Positions 1 to 11,854 of a stretch of 64,000 bases of DNA are shown piece by piece. The notes under the pieces are model-generated. The model had not been told where the DNA came from. It ran no database searches and saw only the letters and a list, made by a program, of their open reading frames with translations. Source of the stretch: Rhodococcus sp. X156 (GTDB taxonomy: Bacteria; Actinomycetota; Actinomycetes; Mycobacteriales; Mycobacteriaceae); contig NZ_CP034766.1 in NCBI RefSeq assembly GCF_004006015.1, positions 558,001 through 622,000 on the forward strand, in the 5' to 3' direction. How positions within the stretch are numbered: position 1 is the first letter of the stretch; the number at the start of each line of letters is the position of its first letter. The translations under genes were made by a program, and so were the position numbers.

Positions 1-866
1 CGGCATCAGACCGGGCCGTGCGCTGGGCGGCGGAGGCCGCCCAGCTGCACCACGCCCCGCTGGTGCTGGTCTCGGCGTGGACGGTGTCGATGGCCGCCTA
101 CGGCGGGATCGGCATGCCCCAGTGGTTCTTCGACGACCAGGTGGCCGAGGCCCGGCGGAAGCTGGAGGCGGCGGAGCAGCTGGTGCGCTCGGTGGCGGGC
201 GAGCCCGTCAGCCTGGACAAGCAGCTGGTAGCCGGTGCGCCCGCCGAGGCGCTGGTGGAGCTCTCCATCGGCGCCCGGATGGTGGTGGTCGGGGCCCGCG
301 GGCTCGGTGAGCTCACCAGCGGCCTGGTCGGGTCGGTGAGCTCGGCGGTCTCCCACCACGCCGAGTGTCCGGTGGTGATCCTGCACGACACGGACGTGGC
401 GCCCGCAGTCACGGGCGAGGGCGAGGGCGATGGCGAGGGCGAGGGCGCGGTGGTGGTCGGCGTGGACGGCTCCGCGGCGAGCGAGCCGGCCCTGGCCATC
501 GCGTTCGAGGAGGCGTCCCTGCGGGGGGCGGAGCTGGTCGCGGTGCACGCCTGGAGCGACCAGTCGCTGCGCCCGGCCACCCCCGACCGCGGTCTGCCGT
601 GGGAGTCGATCGAGTCGGCGGAGAAGGCTGCGCTGGCGGAGTCGCTGGCCGGGTTCACCGATCGCTACCCGGACGTGGTGGTGCAGCGGGTGGTGGTGCA
701 GGACCGCCCGGTGCGGCACCTGCTCGCCTGCTCGGAGGGTGCGCAGCTGCTGGTGGTGGGCTCGAGGGGCCGCGGGGGCTTCCGGGGGCTGCTGCTGGGC
801 TCCACCAGCACCGCGCTGCTGCACTCCGCGGAGTGCCCGCTGATGATCGTGCGCAACCGCCGCTGA
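1..866 (+). CDS. Universal stress protein, two UspA domains (5' end cut off)
   Basis: The reading frame is open from base 3 and enters in the middle of a typical UspA start (ASDRAVRWAAEAA), so the true start lies left of the window. Two tandem UspA domains are visible: the first ends with a GARGLGELTSGLVGSVSSAV stretch, the second with GSRGRGGFRGLLLGSTS, the G-x2-G-x9-G-S/T nucleotide-binding signature. The domains are joined by an acidic GEGEGDGEGEG linker encoded by a hexanucleotide repeat. Tandem UspA proteins of about 290 residues are common in actinobacteria, often bind ATP, and are associated with hypoxia or stationary phase; the actual role here is not known. It converges on the next gene with only one base between the stop codons. 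Confidence 0.9.
   Translation, partial: ASDRAVRWAAEAAQLHHAPLVLVSAWTVSMAAYGGIGMPQWFFDDQVAEARRKLEAAEQLVRSVAGEPVSLDKQLVAGAPAEALVELSIGARMVVVGARGLGELTSGLVGSVSSAVSHHAECPVVILHDTDVAPAVTGEGEGDGEGEGAVVVGVDGSAASEPALAIAFEEASLRGAELVAVHAWSDQSLRPATPDRGLPWESIESAEKAALAESLAGFTDRYPDVVVQRVVVQDRPVRHLLACSEGAQLLVVGSRGRGGFRGLLLGSTSTALLHSAECPLMIVRNRR
414..449 (+). repeat. Hexanucleotide tandem repeat encoding the UspA interdomain linker
   Basis: Six consecutive copies of GGCGAG with small changes (GGCGAT, GGCGCG) encode a Gly-Glu/Asp linker between the two UspA domains. Copy-number change would keep the reading frame and only alter linker length. Confidence 0.8.
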
Positions 867-867
867 G

Positions 868-2364
868 CTAGAGCGCCCAGGTGTGCACGGCCTGGTCGGC
901 GTGCATCCCCTCGGTGTAGTCGTGCAGCATCTGGGTGAGGGCGCTGCGCCGGTCGGCGCCCTGGCGCTGCAGCTGCGCCACTCGCTCGCGCTGCCACACC
1001 GCGCCGTTGCGGCCGGTCACGCAGCGACCCTCGATCACCCCGAGGTAGCGGTCGATGGCGCGCTGGGACAACCCGTAGGCGATGAGACCCTCGTGCGCCA
1101 GCGGCAGCAGCTTGCGCAGCACCAGCTCGCTCACGCTCATCCAGCCGGCGTCGGGCCAGTACAGCTTGGCGCCCAGCCCGTCCCTGGCGCCGGCGTGCAG
1201 GTTCTCGGTGGCGGCGTCGAAGGACATCTGCGTCCACAGCGGACGCTCGTCGTTGGCCAGCGCCCGCAGCGTGCCGTAGTAGAAGGCGGCGTCGGCCATG
1301 GTGTCCAGCACGCTGGGCCCGGCCGGCAGCACCCGGTTCTCGATCCGCAGGTGAGGCTCGCCGTTGACGGTGTCGTACACCGGGCGGTTCCACCGGTACA
1401 CGGTGCCGTTGTGCATCTTCAGCTCGTGCAGCTCCGGCACCCGCCCGGCAGCGAGCTCGGCCTGCGGGTCCTGCTCGGAGCACACCGGCAGCAGCGCGGG
1501 GAAGTAGCGGGCGTTCTCCTCGAACAGGTCGAAGATGGAGGTGATCCAGCGCTCGCCGAACCACACCCGCGGGCGCACCCCCTGGATGCGCAGCTCCGGC
1601 GATCGGGTGTCGGTGGCCTGCTCGAACACCGGCACCCGGCTCTCGTGCCACAGCGCCGTCTCGGCCAGGAACGGCGAGTTCGCCGCCAGCGCCACCTGCA
1701 CGCCGGACAGGCACTGGGCGGCGTTCCAGTGCGCAGCGAAGGCGTCCGGCTCCACCTGCAGGTGCAGCTGCACCGACGTGCACGCCGCCTCGGGCAGGAT
1801 GGTGTCGGTGCTCACCCGCAGCCGCTCCGGCCGCGCCGCCCCGGGCATGGCCACACCCTCGATGTCCAGCTCGATGTCCTCGCCGCGGGCGGCGAAGATC
1901 TGCTCGTTCAGCAGGTCGTAGCGGGGGTTCTTGGACAGCCACTGGCTGTGGAAGTGCTCCTGGCGCAGGGTGGGCAGCATCCCCACCATCACCAGCTGGC
2001 TGCCCTGCTCGCGCGCCTTGGCGTCGGCGGCGTTCAGCGACGCCCGCAGGTCCTGCTCCAGGCTCAGCGTCTCGTCCCGTGGGAACGGGCGCGGTGCCAC
2101 GTTGATCTCGATGTTGAACTGGCCCAGCTCGGTCTGGAAGTCCGGGTCGGCGATGGCGGTGAGCACCTCGGCGTTGGCCATCGCCGGCTGCATGTGCTCG
2201 TCCACCAGGTTCAGCTCGACCTCCATGCCCAGCTGCGGCTCGCCGGGCTCGAACGCACCGTCGGCGAGCATGGTGGTGAGCGCGTCCAGGCAGTCCTGCG
2301 CCTTGGCGCGGAAGCGTGCGCGGTCCCCGCGGGTGAACTTGCGGTGCGTGACGTCCTCGCCCAT
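868..2364 (-). CDS. Glutamate-cysteine ligase family 2 (GCS2) carboxylate-amine ligase
   Basis: A 498-residue protein of the GCS2 superfamily (PF04107), which forms gamma-glutamyl amide bonds with ATP. Visible family features are the early ELGMEVELN-type segment (here QLGMEVELNLVDEH), FNIEINVAPR, and the later HNGTVYRWNRPVYD and LRIENRVLPAGPSVLDTMAD. The start is the ATG at 2364, preceded by a good GGGAGG ribosome site; the frame stays open further upstream but that part overlaps trmH on the other strand. The length fits the long (about 490-500 residue) actinobacterial glutamate-cysteine ligases rather than the shorter YbdK. It may make gamma-glutamylcysteine or another gamma-glutamyl compound; mycothiol producers do not need it for glutathione, so the substrate is uncertain. 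Confidence 0.8.
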   Translation of the reverse strand: MGEDVTHRKFTRGDRARFRAKAQDCLDALTTMLADGAFEPGEPQLGMEVELNLVDEHMQPAMANAEVLTAIADPDFQTELGQFNIEINVAPRPFPRDETLSLEQDLRASLNAADAKAREQGSQLVMVGMLPTLRQEHFHSQWLSKNPRYDLLNEQIFAARGEDIELDIEGVAMPGAARPERLRVSTDTILPEAACTSVQLHLQVEPDAFAAHWNAAQCLSGVQVALAANSPFLAETALWHESRVPVFEQATDTRSPELRIQGVRPRVWFGERWITSIFDLFEENARYFPALLPVCSEQDPQAELAAGRVPELHELKMHNGTVYRWNRPVYDTVNGEPHLRIENRVLPAGPSVLDTMADAAFYYGTLRALANDERPLWTQMSFDAATENLHAGARDGLGAKLYWPDAGWMSVSELVLRKLLPLAHEGLIAYGLSQRAIDRYLGVIEGRCVTGRNGAVWQRERVAQLQRQGADRRSALTQMLHDYTEGMHADQAVHTWAL

Positions 2365-2445
2365 CTGTCCTCCCGGATCGCGGTGCCGGAGCGCAACGGT
2401 GCCATGCCGGGGTCGCCCGTCGTGCGGCAGGGTGGCAACGGAAAG

Positions 2446-3252
2446 ATGCCCGCGGTGGCTGTGATCATCGAGTGTGACGACCCGTCGGCTCCCGTGTTCG
2501 ACGACTTCCGTGAGCTCAACTCCTCCGACCGGCGTCCGGACCTGCCCTCGGGCAAGGGGCTGGTCATCGGGGAGGGCGTGCTGGTGGCCCAGCGGCTGCT
2601 GGGCTCCCGCTTCCGGCCGCGCGCCCTGCTGGGGGTGCAGCGCCGCCTGGACGAGCTGGCCGACGACCTGGCTGGAGTGGACGTGCCCTTCGTCCTCACC
2701 ACCGCCGAGGTGATGGCCGAGGTGGTCGGCTTCCACCTCAACCGCGGGGTGCTGATCTCCGCCGACCGCCCGCCCGCGCTCGGGCTGGACGAGGTGCTCG
2801 CCGAGGCCCGCACCGTGGCGGTGCTCGAGGGAGTCAACGACCACGAGAACCTCGGCTCGATGTTCCGCAACGCCGCCGGCCTCGGGGTGGACGCGGTGCT
2901 CTTCGGCGACCGCTGCGCCGACCCGCTCTACCGCCGCTCCGTGCGGGTGTCCATGGGCCACGTGCTGCGGGTGCCCTTCGCCAGGGTGCCGGACTGGCCC
3001 CGGGGGCTGGACGCGCTGCGCCAGCAGGGCTTCCAGCTCATCTCGCTCACCCCGGACCCCACGGCGCTGCCGCTGTCGCAGGCCATGACGGGGGAGAAGG
3101 TGGCGGTGCTGCTCGGCGCCGAGGGCCCGGGGCTGACGGAGCACGCCATGCGGGCCACCGACGTGCGGGCGCGCATCCCGATGGCGCCGGGCACCGACTC
3201 GCTCAACGTGGCCACCGCCGCAGCGATGGCCTTCTACGAGCGGGTGCGGTGA
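2446..3252 (+). CDS. TrmH/SpoU-family RNA 2'-O-methyltransferase
   Basis: A 268-residue SPOUT methyltransferase. The three class motifs are present: motif 1 in NDHENLGSMFRNAAGLGVD, motif 2 in VAVLLGAEGPGLT, and motif 3 in IPMAPGTDSLNVATAAA. The N-terminal part before about residue 95 is a substrate-binding region of the kind that recognises tRNA or rRNA. It methylates a ribose 2'-OH with S-adenosylmethionine; which nucleotide cannot be told. The ATG at 2446 has only a weak purine-rich site, and a GTG at 2455 is a possible alternative. The stop codon overlaps the next start by 4 bp. In Mycobacterium the equivalent pair is Rv0881-Rv0882, supporting orthology. Confidence 0.85.
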   Translation: MPAVAVIIECDDPSAPVFDDFRELNSSDRRPDLPSGKGLVIGEGVLVAQRLLGSRFRPRALLGVQRRLDELADDLAGVDVPFVLTTAEVMAEVVGFHLNRGVLISADRPPALGLDEVLAEARTVAVLEGVNDHENLGSMFRNAAGLGVDAVLFGDRCADPLYRRSVRVSMGHVLRVPFARVPDWPRGLDALRQQGFQLISLTPDPTALPLSQAMTGEKVAVLLGAEGPGLTEHAMRATDVRARIPMAPGTDSLNVATAAAMAFYERVR

Positions 3253-3749
3253 CCGTCGTCCTCCGCGTCGGCGGTGGGGTGGAGGACCCCGCCGGCGAGC
3301 TGGCACCCGGGCTGCCCGCCGACCTGGCGGAGTGGGCCGTGGTCAGCCGGGCGCTGGAGGACGCGCGCGGGGAGGCCCGCGGCATCGTGCGTCGGCGCGC
3401 CGAGCAGCTGGCCGCCCGGCACGCGGTGGGTGGTGGGCTGGAGCTGGCGGTGGTGGACGGCGACGAGGTGCGGCTGTTCCGACCGCCGGAGCCGAACCCG
3501 TGGGGCACCGGCCTCACCGTGGCCGCCTTCGTGGCGGTGGTGGTGGCAGTGGCGCTGGGCGCGATGAGCGCGGGCCTGGCCACCGTCCACCCGCTGCTCG
3601 TGGTGGCGGCCAACCTGGTGGTGGTCGGCGGCCTGCTGCCGTCGCTGTGGCTGTTCCGGACGGTGCCGGTGTGGCGCTGGGGTGTGCTGGGCGTGCTGGT
3701 CGGTGCGGGCGTCGCCTGGGTGGGGCTGGCGCTGAGCACCCTGTCCTGA
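3249..3749 (+). CDS. DUF2537 membrane protein
   Basis: A 166-residue protein with a GTG start that overlaps the trmH stop codon (GTGA). A soluble N-terminal half of about 85 residues is followed by three to four hydrophobic segments (for example TGLTVAAFVAVVVAVALGA and HPLLVVAANLVVVGGLLPSL). This matches the DUF2537 family, found in actinobacteria and encoded beside the SpoU gene (Rv0882 type). The function is unknown. Translational coupling to the methyltransferase is seen directly; a functional link is inference. Confidence 0.75.
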   Translation: MTVVLRVGGGVEDPAGELAPGLPADLAEWAVVSRALEDARGEARGIVRRRAEQLAARHAVGGGLELAVVDGDEVRLFRPPEPNPWGTGLTVAAFVAVVVAVALGAMSAGLATVHPLLVVAANLVVVGGLLPSLWLFRTVPVWRWGVLGVLVGAGVAWVGLALSTLS

Positions 3750-3755
3750 GCACCC

Positions 3756-3775
3756 TGTCCTGAGCAGTCAGGACA
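3756..3775. terminator. Bidirectional hairpin between DUF2537 and ctpE
   Basis: A perfect 8-bp stem TGTCCTGA / TCAGGACA closes over a GCAG loop. It lies just after the DUF2537 stop and includes the ctpE stop codon on the other strand, so it can serve both converging genes. No T-tract follows, as is common in high-GC genomes. The segment also carries a direct duplication of TGAGCACCCTGTCC. Confidence 0.6.
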
Positions 3776-6233
3776 CCGGCAGCGGGGCGGCCTCGGCGTG
3801 GGTACCGCCGTGCGACCCACCGTGGGCGGGGTCCTGGTCGTCGTGGGTGGCGGCCCAGCGGTTGGCCAGCCACCAAGTCAGCGTCACCGCCACGATCCCC
3901 ACCGCTCCGCAGACCAGCCCGGTGGTCGTCCACGCCACGTTCGAGGGGTCCAGGACGAAGAAGCGCCGGCCCAGCGGCAGCGCGAAGACCAGCACCACCA
4001 GTCCGCACATCGCCCCCACCAGCACCGCCTTCCACCAGGCGAACGGCCGGGCCACCAGCACCAGCACCCACAGGCCCACGGTGATCAGCGTGATCAGCGC
4101 GGTGGTGGACTGCTGGGTGACCTGCTCGGGGGTGGCGCCCTGGCCCTGGTAGACCAGCAGGTAGGAGACGAAGGTCGCGACGCCGACGACCACGCCCGAG
4201 GGCACGGCCAGGCGCATCACCCGGCGGACGAACCCGCTGCGGGCCCGCTCGTGGTTGGGCGCCAGCGACAGCACGAACGCCGGGATGCCGATGGTGAACC
4301 AGGCGGCGATGGTGACGTGGCGGGGAATGAAGGGGTAGGGCACCTGGGCCAGTCCGACCAGCAGCGCCAGCAGCACCGAGTAGACGGTCTTGGTGAGGAA
4401 CAGGTTGGAGACCCGCTCGATGTTGCCGATCACCCGCCGGCCCTCGGCGACCACGTAGGGCAAGGTGGCGAACTTGTTGTCCAGCAGCACGATCTGGGCG
4501 ACCGAGCGGGCGGCGGAGCTGCCCGAGCCCATCGCCACCCCGATGTCGGCGTCCTTGAGCGCGAGCACGTCGTTGACGCCGTCGCCGGTCATCGCCACGG
4601 TGTGCCCGGAGTCCTGCAGCGCCCGCACCAGCGCCCGCTTCTGCGGCGGGTTGACCCGGCCGAAGGTGGTGGTGCGGTCGGCGAGCTCCTGCAGGGCGTG
4701 CGGGTCGTCGGTGAGCTCGCGGGCGTCCACCGGTCCGTGGGGGTCGACCAGGCCAAGCGAGGACGCCACCGCACCGACCGAGACGGCGTTGTCGCCGGAG
4801 ATCACCTTCACGGTGACGTCCTGGGCGTGGAAGAACTCCAGGGTGGCGCGCGCGTCGTCGCGCACCCGCTGCTGCAGCACCACCAGGGCGCAGGGGGTGA
4901 CCACGCCGGGGGCGTCGGGGGCGTCCACCCGGCGGTCGCTGCGGGCCAGCAGCAGCACGCGCAGGCCCTGGGCGCCCACCTGCTCGGCTTCGGCCGCGGC
5001 GGGGCTGTCCGGGTCGAGCAGCACGTCCGGGGCGCCGAGCAGCCAGTGGCCGTCGCTGCAGCGCTCGTCCGGGCCGAAGCTGTTGCCGCTCCACTTGCGG
5101 GCCGAGGAGAACGGGGCGAGCGCCTGCACCGTCCAGCCCGGGTCGGTGGGGAAGGCCTCACCGATGGCGGCCAGGCTCAGGTTGGGCCGCGGGTCGGCGT
5201 GGAACAGCGCGCCCAGCGCGGCTTCCACGGTGGTCCGGTCCGCGCCGCCGAGCACGCGCAGCTCGGACAGCCGCATGCCCACCTCGGTGAGGGTGCCGGT
5301 CTTGTCCGCGCACACCACGTCCACCCGGGCCAGGCCCTCGATGGCGGGCAGCTCCTGCACCAGGCACTGCCGCTGACCCAGCCGCACCACGCCGACGGCG
5401 AAGGCGATGGAGGTCATCAGCACCAGTCCCTCGGGCACCATCGGCACCAGGGCCGCCACCATGCCCACCAGGGCGTCCGGCAGGTCCTGGTCACCGCTGA
5501 GCTGGTTGTAGATGGTCAGCGCACCGGTGGGGACGAGCAGGTAGGTGATGAACTTGAGGATCTTGTCGATGCCGCTGCGCAGCTCGGACCTGACCAGGGT
5601 GAACTTGCTGGCCTCCTCGGCCAGGCGGGCGGCGTAGGCGTCCCGGCCGACCTTGGTGGCCTGGTAGGCGCCGGAGCCGGACACCACGAAGCTGCCGGAC
5701 ATCAGCTCGTCACCGGGGTTCTTGGCCACCGGGTCGGACTCGCCGGTGAGCATCGACTCGTCCACCTCGAGCGCGCCCGCCTCGACGGTGACGCCGTCCA
5801 CCACGATCTGGTCGCCGGCGGAGACCTCGATGATGTCGTCCAGGACCACCTCGGTGGCGGTCAGCTCGGCGCTGGTGCCGTCGCGGCGCACCCGGGGATG
5901 GGCCGCGCCCACGATGGCCAGGCGGTCCAGGGTGCGCTTGGCGCGGATCTCCTGGACGATGCCGACGCTGCTGTTGACGATCAGCAGGAAGCCGAACAGC
6001 CCGTCCAGGAAGTGCCCGGTGGACAGGATGATGGCCAGCAGCACCGCGTAGATCGCGTTGATGCGGGTGAAGACGTTGGAGCGGACGATCTGGCCGACGG
6101 TGCGACCACCGGTCAGCGGGACGTCGTTGGTCTGCCCGGCGCTGACCCGCTCGGCCACCTGCTCGATGCTGAGCCCCCGGGGCGGGGTGGCTCCGCGGGC
6201 CTCAGGGGGCAGCACCGGCCGCTCGGTAGACAT
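3768..6233 (-). CDS. ctpE: P-type cation-transporting ATPase, CtpE-like
   Basis: An 821-residue P-type ATPase. It has the actuator motif MLTGES, the phosphorylated aspartate in DKTGTLTE (around residue 310), and the hinge [29 protein letters not shown] motif in the fourth membrane helix is typical of calcium-type pumps rather than heavy-metal pumps, and there is no N-terminal metal-binding domain. About ten membrane segments are spread along the chain. Mycobacterial CtpE takes up calcium and is needed for envelope integrity; that is the best guess here. ATG at 6233 begins [14 protein letters not shown]; no strong ribosome site precedes it. The gene follows sepH with a 47-bp gap and is the last of a leftward gene set. 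Confidence 0.85.
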   Translation of the reverse strand: MSTERPVLPPEARGATPPRGLSIEQVAERVSAGQTNDVPLTGGRTVGQIVRSNVFTRINAIYAVLLAIILSTGHFLDGLFGFLLIVNSSVGIVQEIRAKRTLDRLAIVGAAHPRVRRDGTSAELTATEVVLDDIIEVSAGDQIVVDGVTVEAGALEVDESMLTGESDPVAKNPGDELMSGSFVVSGSGAYQATKVGRDAYAARLAEEASKFTLVRSELRSGIDKILKFITYLLVPTGALTIYNQLSGDQDLPDALVGMVAALVPMVPEGLVLMTSIAFAVGVVRLGQRQCLVQELPAIEGLARVDVVCADKTGTLTEVGMRLSELRVLGGADRTTVEAALGALFHADPRPNLSLAAIGEAFPTDPGWTVQALAPFSSARKWSGNSFGPDERCSDGHWLLGAPDVLLDPDSPAAAEAEQVGAQGLRVLLLARSDRRVDAPDAPGVVTPCALVVLQQRVRDDARATLEFFHAQDVTVKVISGDNAVSVGAVASSLGLVDPHGPVDARELTDDPHALQELADRTTTFGRVNPPQKRALVRALQDSGHTVAMTGDGVNDVLALKDADIGVAMGSGSSAARSVAQIVLLDNKFATLPYVVAEGRRVIGNIERVSNLFLTKTVYSVLLALLVGLAQVPYPFIPRHVTIAAWFTIGIPAFVLSLAPNHERARSGFVRRVMRLAVPSGVVVGVATFVSYLLVYQGQGATPEQVTQQSTTALITLITVGLWVLVLVARPFAWWKAVLVGAMCGLVVLVFALPLGRRFFVLDPSNVAWTTTGLVCGAVGIVAVTLTWWLANRWAATHDDQDPAHGGSHGGTHAEAAPLPVS

Positions 6234-6280
6234 GGTTGCAGCCTAGGTCGCCCTCGAGCGGGCATCACGCACCGGCGGTG

Positions 6281-7162
6281 CTAGCCGCGCTGGCTGCGGA
6301 CGCCCAGCAGGACGTCCTCCCAGGACGGCACGGCCGCCTTCTGGCGGTCCTTGCGCGACGTGGCGGCCTTGCTCTGCTTGGGGCGCGGGGCGCGCTCGGC
6401 CACCGGCGCGGCCGGCGCCTGCTCCTGGGCGGGCTGCTCGGGAGCCTGCTCCACCTCGACGTCCACCTCCACCGTGACCTCGGCGGTCGGGGCGGGGGCG
6501 GGGTCGGCGACGGGCTTGACCGCCGGCTCGGCCACGGCCTCGGCGGCCTCGGAGACCGTCGGGATGGTGCGCAGCGGACGCGTGGGGTTCGGGTCGATCA
6601 GGTCCGCGGCCGGGTCGTCCAGGGCGACGATGGTGCCACCGTGCGCACCCGGCTGGAAGCGCCAGTGCGCCCGGTTGTCGGAGCGGCCGGTGGTCCAGCG
6701 CAGCTGCACCACCCAGCGGGAGTCCTCGCCGCGCCAGGCGTCCCAGGTGGCGTTGGCCAGGTCCTGGCCGCGCTGCTGCATCGCGTCGGCGACGATCTCC
6801 ACCAGGGTGAGCACGGCGGGGCCGTCCGGGCGCACGGGGTGGCCCTCCTGGGCGACCTCGGCGGCGCGGGAGCGCTCCAGCAGCACGGGGTAGGCGAAGC
6901 GCTCGATGCGCGAGACCGGGACGCCGGCGGCGGAGGCGACCTCCTCCAGGGTGGCGCCGGCGCGGATGCGGGTCTGGATGTCGCGGGGGCGCAGCTGGCT
7001 CTGGCGGTCGGTGTCCGCCTTGCCCTGCGGGGTCAGCTCACCGCGGGCGGCGGCCCGGAGCTTGTCGTCCACCACCAGGCTGAACTTCTCCTGGCTCTCG
7101 GTGTCCTCGCAGACCAGGGACTTTCCGTCGGCCTCTAGACCGATTACTCGAAGTGCGCGCAC
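6281..7162 (-). CDS. sepH: Cell division protein SepH (DUF3071)
   Basis: A 293-residue protein whose N-terminus RALRVIGLEADGKSLVCED and the following RPRDIQTRIRAGATLEEVA match DUF3071/SepH. SepH binds FtsZ through a helix-turn-helix core (here roughly residues 55-115, with ...IRAGATLEEVASAAGVPVSR) and stimulates its assembly in actinobacteria. The C-terminal half is Pro/Ala/Glu-rich and probably disordered, ending in a conserved RRGS-like patch (PSWEDVLLGVRSQRG). The GTG at 7162 is chosen because AGGAGG sits five bases upstream. The sepH-serC order is conserved in Mycobacterium (Rv0883c-Rv0884c). Confidence 0.88.
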   Translation of the reverse strand: MRALRVIGLEADGKSLVCEDTESQEKFSLVVDDKLRAAARGELTPQGKADTDRQSQLRPRDIQTRIRAGATLEEVASAAGVPVSRIERFAYPVLLERSRAAEVAQEGHPVRPDGPAVLTLVEIVADAMQQRGQDLANATWDAWRGEDSRWVVQLRWTTGRSDNRAHWRFQPGAHGGTIVALDDPAADLIDPNPTRPLRTIPTVSEAAEAVAEPAVKPVADPAPAPTAEVTVEVDVEVEQAPEQPAQEQAPAAPVAERAPRPKQSKAATSRKDRQKAAVPSWEDVLLGVRSQRG

Positions 7163-7200
7163 GTCGGCCTCCTGGAGCCTCTGCAAGGGTTAACGACACG

Positions 7201-7206
7201 AGTGTA
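7201..7206 (-). promoter_or_regulatory. Possible -10 element for sepH
   Basis: On the minus strand this reads TACACT, matching the TAnnnT -10 consensus, and would give a leader of about 30 bases before the sepH GTG. No convincing -35 is visible, so this is weak support. Confidence 0.3.
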
Positions 7207-7275
7207 ATTCACCCGTGCAGAGGTCCGGGCACCCAACACGCCTCGGGCAGCGAAACCGGTTGTGCTACAGCCGGC

Positions 7276-9598
<2,323 letters not shown>

Positions 9599-9734
9599 GT
9601 CCGCTGAAGCCTCCTGGTCGTCGCACTGCAATATCTGTCACCACGCGCGTGTCGCGGCGTGGCTCACCCTGCCCTGGTACGAGGTAAGTGTGCAACGTCG
9701 GGATCCTGGCACCGTCGGCGCGGTCGGTCCGGCG

Positions 9735-9740
9735 TACCGT
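9735..9740 (+). promoter_or_regulatory. Possible -10 of a leaderless pdxH transcript
   Basis: TACCGT fits TAnnnT and ends seven bases before the GTG at 9748, which lacks a ribosome site. This spacing places transcription start at or next to the start codon, as in the leaderless mRNAs common in actinobacteria. Confidence 0.4.
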
Positions 9741-9747
9741 CTGCGCC

Positions 9748-10437
9748 GTGGAACCGGGTGAGGGGCTCGACGTCGTCCCGGACCTGGCGAGCATGCGGAT
9801 TGCATACGACACGGAGACGATGCAGGTGCCCGAGCTGGACGAGAAGACCATCGCCGACACCTGGTACGAGCAGCTCGGCCGCTGGTTGGGCGAGGCTGCC
9901 GACGCCGGCGTGGTGGAGCCCAACGCGATGGTGCTGGCCACCACCGACTCCGAGGGCCGCCCGTCCAGCCGCACCGTGCTGTGCAAGGGCCTGGACGAGC
10001 GCGGCGTGGTCTTCTACACCAACCGCACGTCGGCCAAGGCCCACCAGCTGCGCGAGATGCCCTACGCCAGCGCCACCTTCCCGATGTTCGCGCTGCAGCG
10101 GCAGGTGCACGTGCGGGGGATCACCGAGCACGTCTCCGAGGAGGAGACCGCCGCCTACTGGGCCACCCGGCCCCGCGGCTCGCAGCTGGGGGCCTGGGCC
10201 TCGGTGCAGTCGGCCGTCGCCGGGTCGCGGCAGGTGCTGGAGGACGCGCTCGCGGAGGTGACGCGGCGCTACGCCGACCACGAGCAGGTCCCGGTGCCCC
10301 CGCACTGGGGCGGCATCCGCATCGTCGCTGACCACGTGGAGTTCTGGCAGGGCCAGCGCGACCGGCTGCACGACCGGCTGCAGTTCCGCTTCACCCCCAC
10401 CACCCGGGAGTGGCTGCTCGAACGTCTGCAGCCTTGA
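9748..10437 (+). CDS. pdxH: Pyridoxamine 5'-phosphate oxidase
   Basis: A 229-residue FMN oxidase making pyridoxal 5'-phosphate. Family segments are MRIAYDTETM (the MRxxY element), EPNAMVLATTDSEGRPSSRTVLCKG, FYTNRTSAKAHQL, RGSQLGAWAS, and the C-terminal EFWQGQRDRLHDR. The GTG at 9748 gives VEPGEGLDVVPDLASMRIAYD, a normal N-terminus for the family; there is no ribosome site, but a -10-like TACCGT just upstream suggests a leaderless message. It diverges from citA and is followed by an MFS gene. PLP made here serves enzymes such as the neighbouring SerC. Confidence 0.9.
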   Translation: MEPGEGLDVVPDLASMRIAYDTETMQVPELDEKTIADTWYEQLGRWLGEAADAGVVEPNAMVLATTDSEGRPSSRTVLCKGLDERGVVFYTNRTSAKAHQLREMPYASATFPMFALQRQVHVRGITEHVSEEETAAYWATRPRGSQLGAWASVQSAVAGSRQVLEDALAEVTRRYADHEQVPVPPHWGGIRIVADHVEFWQGQRDRLHDRLQFRFTPTTREWLLERLQP

Positions 10438-10489
10438 GCAGGCCCCGCCGGGCAGCGGCGGGCGGCCAGCTCCTGCGGGAGGTGCGGTA

Positions 10490-11833
10490 GTGCTCGGCCT
10501 GCGCGGCGCACTGGCCGACACCACCCCACTGCGCACGCCTGCCTACCGCCGGCTCTGGGTCAGCGGCGTGGTCACCGTGGTCGGCGCCCAGCTGACCGTG
10601 GTGGCGGTGCCGCTGCAGGTCTTCCAGCTCACCGGCTCCTCGGCCTACGTCGGGCTGATCGGCCTCTTCGCGCTGGTGCCGCTGGTGGTGTTCGGGCTGT
10701 GGGGCGGGGCGCTGGCCGACGTGCTCGACCGGCGCACCCTGCTGCTGGTCAGCTCCGCCGGCATCGGCCTCACCTCGCTCGGCTTCTGGCTGCAGGCGCT
10801 GCTGGGCGTGGACAACGTCTGGCTGGTGCTGGGTCTGCTCGCGGTGCAGCAGGCGTTCTTCGCGATCAACTCGCCCACCCGCAGCGCGCTCATCCCGCGG
10901 CTGCTGCCCCCCGAACAGCTGCCTGCGGCGAACGCGCTGAACATGACGGTGTTCCAGCTCGGCTCCATCGCAGGCCCGGTGCTGGCCGGGGTGGCGCTGC
11001 CGTTCGTCAGCCTGGCCACGCTGTACCTGGTGGACTCGGTGTTCCTGCTGGCCACGCTGTGGGCGGTGTGGCGCCTGCCGCGCATCCCCCCGACCGGCAC
11101 CGCGCGCCGGGCCGGGCTGCGGGAGGTGCTCGAGGGCTTCCGCTACCTGGCCGGGCACAAGGTGCTGCTGGCCTCGTTCGTGGTCGACATCATCGCCATG
11201 GTCTTCGGCATGCCGCGGGCGCTGTTCCCGCAGATGGCCCAGGAGAGCTTCGGCGACCCCACCGACGGCGGCCCCGCGCTGGGCCTGCTGTTCGCCGGCA
11301 TCTCCCTCGGCGCGGTGCTGGGCGGGGTGTTCTCCGGCTGGCTGCCGCGGGTGCAGCGCCAGGGTGTGGCGGTGGTGGTGTCCATCATGGTGTGGGGCCT
11401 GGCGATGACCGGCTTCGGCCTCGTCGCCGCCCTCGGTCCGGGCTGGCTGGTGCTGGCGGTGGGCTTCCTGGCGCTGGGCGGGGCGGCCGACATGGTCTCG
11501 GCGGTCTACCGCTCCACCATGCTGCAGCAGGCGGCCACCGACGAGGTGCGTGGACGGCTGCAGGGGGTGTTCACCGTGGTGGTGGCCGGCGGGCCGCGGC
11601 TGGGCGACGCCGCGCACGGCGCGGCGGCGGTGGCGGTGGGCACGACCGCCGCGGCGGCCGGGGGCGGGCTGCTGGTGGTGGTCTGCACCGTGGTCGCGGT
11701 GCTCGCGCTGCCCGCCTTCGTCCGCTACCGCGTGGAGGTCCACCACGTGCGCACCCCCGCCCGCAGCGGGCTGCCCGAACCGGCACCGGCACCGGCACAG
11801 CCTCCCCCGCCGAGTGGGCTCCCGCTGCCATGA
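10490..11833 (+). CDS. MFS transporter, enterobactin-exporter-like
   Basis: A 447-residue major facilitator protein with about 12 hydrophobic segments. The N-terminus TPAYRRLWVSGVVTVVGAQLTVVAVPLQVF and the loop GLWGGALADVLDRRTLLL (MFS motif A) are typical of the MFS_3/EntS group of small-molecule exporters. The C-terminal 40 residues are Pro/Ala-rich and extend beyond the last membrane helix. GTG at 10490 is preceded by GGGAGG at good spacing. The substrate is unknown; no siderophore genes are near. Confidence 0.8.
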   Translation: MLGLRGALADTTPLRTPAYRRLWVSGVVTVVGAQLTVVAVPLQVFQLTGSSAYVGLIGLFALVPLVVFGLWGGALADVLDRRTLLLVSSAGIGLTSLGFWLQALLGVDNVWLVLGLLAVQQAFFAINSPTRSALIPRLLPPEQLPAANALNMTVFQLGSIAGPVLAGVALPFVSLATLYLVDSVFLLATLWAVWRLPRIPPTGTARRAGLREVLEGFRYLAGHKVLLASFVVDIIAMVFGMPRALFPQMAQESFGDPTDGGPALGLLFAGISLGAVLGGVFSGWLPRVQRQGVAVVVSIMVWGLAMTGFGLVAALGPGWLVLAVGFLALGGAADMVSAVYRSTMLQQAATDEVRGRLQGVFTVVVAGGPRLGDAAHGAAAVAVGTTAAAAGGGLLVVVCTVVAVLALPAFVRYRVEVHHVRTPARSGLPEPAPAPAQPPPPSGLPLP

Positions 11834-11848
11834 GGCGGGTACAGGCGC

Positions 11849-11854
11849 TAGGTT
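11849..11854 (+). promoter_or_regulatory. Possible -10 element for gltA
   Basis: TAGGTT fits the TAnnnT consensus and lies about 100 bases before the gltA start in the only intergenic gap of this stretch. The -35 is not recognisable, so confidence is low. Confidence 0.25.

Noticed and set aside
414-449. GGCGAG repeat considered as a CRISPR or regulatory array
   Set aside because: The units are only six bases with no spacers, and they lie inside the UspA reading frame as a linker.
3798-6284. A long plus-strand open frame opposite ctpE
   Set aside because: It is low-complexity, His/Gln/Gly-rich and antisense to a clear P-type ATPase with all catalytic motifs.
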